Source of the DNA: Hominimerdicola alba 8
Lineage (GTDB): Bacteria; Bacillota; Clostridia; Oscillospirales; Ruminococcaceae
Assembly: GCF_000178155.2 (NCBI RefSeq)
Contig: NZ_ADKM02000112.1
Location: 1 to 44,668, forward strand
Direction: 5' to 3'
Length of the DNA stretch: 44,668 nucleotides
Shown piece by piece: positions 42,613-44,668 of the stretch; position 1 is the stretch's first letter; each line of letters begins with the position of its first letter. The translations under genes and the position numbers were made by a program. A model generated the notes under the pieces. It did not search any database. It worked only from the letters and a program-made list of their open reading frames with translations, and was not told the origin of the DNA.

Positions 42613-42864
42613 CGAGGTTCGGGGACTGCGGCGTTTGGAACTTGCGCTCGGGCTATCTGTACGGTGGACAGGGGGCGGCGGGGGCTGTATCGTCACGGAG
42701 ATGCGGTGCAGCATCTGCGGGGCTGAGGGATGGGAGCAAGTCATAAGCAGAAGATGTGTCAAGCACAGTTCAGAAATCGTGGTTTATGTGAAAAGTCTAA
42801 TGAACCATGACTTGTGGACCGCGTTAGTAAGGACAGAGAATACATAGAATAGGGAGGACAGAAT
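42613..42864 (+). other. Gap before aroC with a possible decayed small gene
   Basis: An open frame at 42602-42847 contains MRCSICGAEGWEQVISRRC, a CxxC zinc-ribbon-like start, but the ribosome binding site touches the ATG and the rest is not convincing. It is probably noncoding or a remnant. AGGGAGG of aroC lies at the right end. Confidence 0.35.
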
Positions 42865-43956
42865 ATGTCATCAACTTGGAAGAATAATATCAGCTTCACC
42901 GTGTTCGGTGAAAGTCACGGACCTGCCATCGGCGTGTGCATGGATAACGTTCCGCCCGGAGAGAGCATAGATGTGGACAAGATATACAAGTTCATGGCGC
43001 GCCGCGCCCCTAAAAAGGACGGCACCACGACCATGAGGAAAGAGAGCGATATCCCGCAGATAATATCGGGCTACCACAACGGCAAGACCACAGGCACTCC
43101 GCTGGTGGCTATGATAGCAAATAATGACCAGCATTCGCAGGACTATAACAATATCTCGAAGCTGGCAAGACCTGGTCATGCCGATTACACCGGTGCGCTG
43201 AGATATCGCGGGTTCAACGATATTCGCGGCGGCGGGCATTTTTCGGGCAGACTTACTGCGCCTTTGTGCTTTGCGGGCGCAGTGGCACAGCAGATACTTG
43301 AAAAGCGCGGCATCTATATAGGTGCGCATATCGCTGAGATTCACGGCATAACAGACAAGTCATTTGACCCGATAAACACTTCGAGGCAGGACATAATAGA
43401 TCTGAAAGAGAAGGATTTCCCTGTTATAATAGATGTTCAGGGCAACGAGATGAAGAAGGAGATACTGCACGCGCGTGAGGAACAGGACAGCGTGGGCGGT
43501 ATCATCGAGTGCATCGCAATAAACGTGCCTGCGGGCATCGGTTCGCCTATTTTTGACGGTCTGGAAAATTCCATCGCACAGCTGATATTCGGCATACCTG
43601 CGGTAAAGGGTCTGGAATTCGGCGCAGGTTTTGATGTGGCGAAGATGACAGGTTCGGAAAACAATGACGAGTTCTATGTTAACGAACGCGGCATTGTTGT
43701 GACAAAGACCAACTCTCACGGCGGAATACTGGGCGGCATATCATCGGGCATGCCCATCACGCTGAGAGTGGCTGTAAAGCCTACGCCTTCGATATCAAGA
43801 CCGCAGGAAACTATAGATTACTCGGCAATGAAGAATGAAACATTGGTGGTAAAGGGCAGACACGACCCCTGCATAGTCCCGCGCGCAGTACCATGCGTTG
43901 AGGCGGCAGTGAGCCTTGCTGTGCTGAGCCATATGCTCGAATACCCAAATTTTTAG
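42865..43956 (+). CDS. aroC: Chorismate synthase
   Basis: A 363-residue, full-length enzyme that converts EPSP to chorismate with reduced FMN. Signatures are FGESHGPAIGVCMDNVPPG (14-32), the second signature RPGHADYTGALRYRGFNDIR and GGGHFSGRLTA, then NSHGGILGGISSGMPI and the end KGRHDPCIVPRAVPCVEA. GGGAGG is well spaced to the ATG. With aroB and aroA upstream in the same direction this is a shikimate cluster broken by the SUKH-NUDIX-repeat string. Confidence 0.96.
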   Translation: MSSTWKNNISFTVFGESHGPAIGVCMDNVPPGESIDVDKIYKFMARRAPKKDGTTTMRKESDIPQIISGYHNGKTTGTPLVAMIANNDQHSQDYNNISKLARPGHADYTGALRYRGFNDIRGGGHFSGRLTAPLCFAGAVAQQILEKRGIYIGAHIAEIHGITDKSFDPINTSRQDIIDLKEKDFPVIIDVQGNEMKKEILHAREEQDSVGGIIECIAINVPAGIGSPIFDGLENSIAQLIFGIPAVKGLEFGAGFDVAKMTGSENNDEFYVNERGIVVTKTNSHGGILGGISSGMPITLRVAVKPTPSISRPQETIDYSAMKNETLVVKGRHDPCIVPRAVPCVEAAVSLAVLSHMLEYPNF

Positions 43957-43974
43957 ACAACTTCCCGAAGGAGG

Positions 43975-44622
43975 GTGATCACAACGATAAATAACCCAGA
44001 AAACTTCATTTCCGGGAACATGAAATATGTCACAGAGGCGTATCGCGTGCAGATATTGCTGGCATATTTCCTCAATAAGATAAACCAGCTGTGTACCCCT
44101 AATCAGCTGACCGAGATCGCAACAGGGGAGGGTATTGTCAACTATTTCGACTATACCGCCGCTGTCAGCACAATGCTGGAAAACGGTACGCTGGAGATAA
44201 CCGAGATAGAGGGCACAGAGTATTACCGCCTTACCGAAAAAGGAAAGGCGGGCGTTGAAGTCTTCAAAAAACAGGTCGAGAAAAGCCTGCGCGACAAAGT
44301 GTACGCCGCAGGTCTGAGGCTGTTCGCGCGGCTTAAAAGCGATATGGATATCTGCTTTGATATCGAGCCGATGGGAAGTGGTTTCAGCGTGGGCTGTAAG
44401 TACAAGGACGGCGATATGACGCTGATGGACATAAACCTGTACGCCCCCGATGAAGATCAGGCGAATTTTATCAGATCAAAGATAAAGATGAACCCGACGG
44501 ATTTCTATTGCAGGGTCATAGACTATATTATAGAGAACGAAGAGTATGTGCCGAGCGTTGCTGAAAGCGACGATGGCGCGGGCGATGATAGTGCTGTGGA
44601 AGAACAGTATACGCTATGGTGA
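43975..44622 (+). CDS. DUF4364-family protein
   Basis: About 200-215 residues. The N-terminal part (EAYRVQILLAYFLNKINQLCTPNQL, VNYFDYTAAVSTMLENGTLE, YYRLTEKGKAGVE) looks like a winged helix, and the C-terminal part matches DUF4364 of Firmicutes. A possible transcription factor; function unknown. The start is unusual: a strong AAGGAGG (43968-43974) abuts GTG 43975, too close to serve it. The next codons in frame are ATC, ACA, ACG and ATA, and the first ATG is at 44020 without its own site. Either a rare start codon near 43984 is used or the protein begins at 44020. The end is acidic. Confidence 0.8.
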   Translation: MITTINNPENFISGNMKYVTEAYRVQILLAYFLNKINQLCTPNQLTEIATGEGIVNYFDYTAAVSTMLENGTLEITEIEGTEYYRLTEKGKAGVEVFKKQVEKSLRDKVYAAGLRLFARLKSDMDICFDIEPMGSGFSVGCKYKDGDMTLMDINLYAPDEDQANFIRSKIKMNPTDFYCRVIDYIIENEEYVPSVAESDDGAGDDSAVEEQYTLW

Positions 44623-44628
44623 TAATAA

Positions 44629-44663
44629 AGCGCGGTAAAGGCTAAATACCGCGCTGTTTTTTT
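44629..44663 (+). terminator. Terminator after the DUF4364 gene
   Basis: AGCGCGGTA (44629-44637) pairs with TACCGCGCT (44647-44655), then G and T7. Confidence 0.93.
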
Positions 44664-44668
44664 ATATG

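Overview
The window looks like chromosome of a plant-fibre-degrading Clostridia bacterium, most likely a Ruminococcus close to R. albus. Two secreted or cellulosomal enzymes end in type I dockerins (a protein cut by the left edge and a CBM35-GH26 mannanase). A ricin-lectin/PL9 pectate lyase is also present. Strong Shine-Dalgarno sites, TTGACA-N17-TATAAT promoters and intergenic space full of small palindromic repeats fit the same picture. No rRNA, tRNA, CRISPR array or prophage was seen.

Layout. 2-673: end of a dockerin protein. 796-12416: a sulfur/nitrogenase-like block holding metY, a LacI-family regulator, mccB-mccA, nifX1-nifB, then nifH-nifD-nifK-nifX2. 12568-15706: dockerin mannanase and a DUF3737 beta-helix protein. 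16032-21725 (minus strand): EAL/beta-helix protein, a tandem pair of small membrane proteins, a HAD-VanW fusion and a TIM-barrel protein. 21726-26181: repeat-rich gap, small AraC protein, 7TM-PAS-GGDEF-EAL protein, S51 peptidase. 26437-31802 (minus): proA, proB, recQ, separated by mobile repeats. 32062-37496: DUF421/DUF4363 pair, EamA transporter, pectate lyase, unknown membrane protein. 37668-44663: aroB, aroA and aroC, interrupted by SUKH, NUDIX and 22-residue-repeat genes, then a DUF4364 protein.

The most interesting system is 796-12416. Its nitrogenase-like proteins keep the NifH cluster cysteines, all six P-cluster cysteines and the cofactor cysteine. The NifD-like subunit lacks the alpha-Gln191, alpha-His195 and alpha-His442 equivalents needed by N2-reducing nitrogenase. 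The cluster has NifB and two NifX-like carriers but no NifE/N in the window, and it sits in one block with O-acetylhomoserine sulfhydrylase, cystathionine lyase/synthase and cysteine/cystathionine beta-synthase. The best reading is a group IV nitrogenase-like reductase for sulfur acquisition, comparable to the methylthio-alkane reductase (marBHDK) of Rhodospirillum rubrum. The released methanethiol or sulfide would be captured by MetY and passed to cysteine by MccA/MccB. A LacI-family protein between the two halves is the likely regulator: three copies of the palindrome TGATAACGTTATCA, with near-identical geometry, precede each of the two flanking sulfur promoters.

A second theme is small mobile DNA: four 103-bp palindromic MITEs, a second MITE family (one copy carries an extra 28-bp hairpin), and a mosaic element that begins at gene stop codons with TAATTCA heptamers and ends just before the next ribosome binding site.
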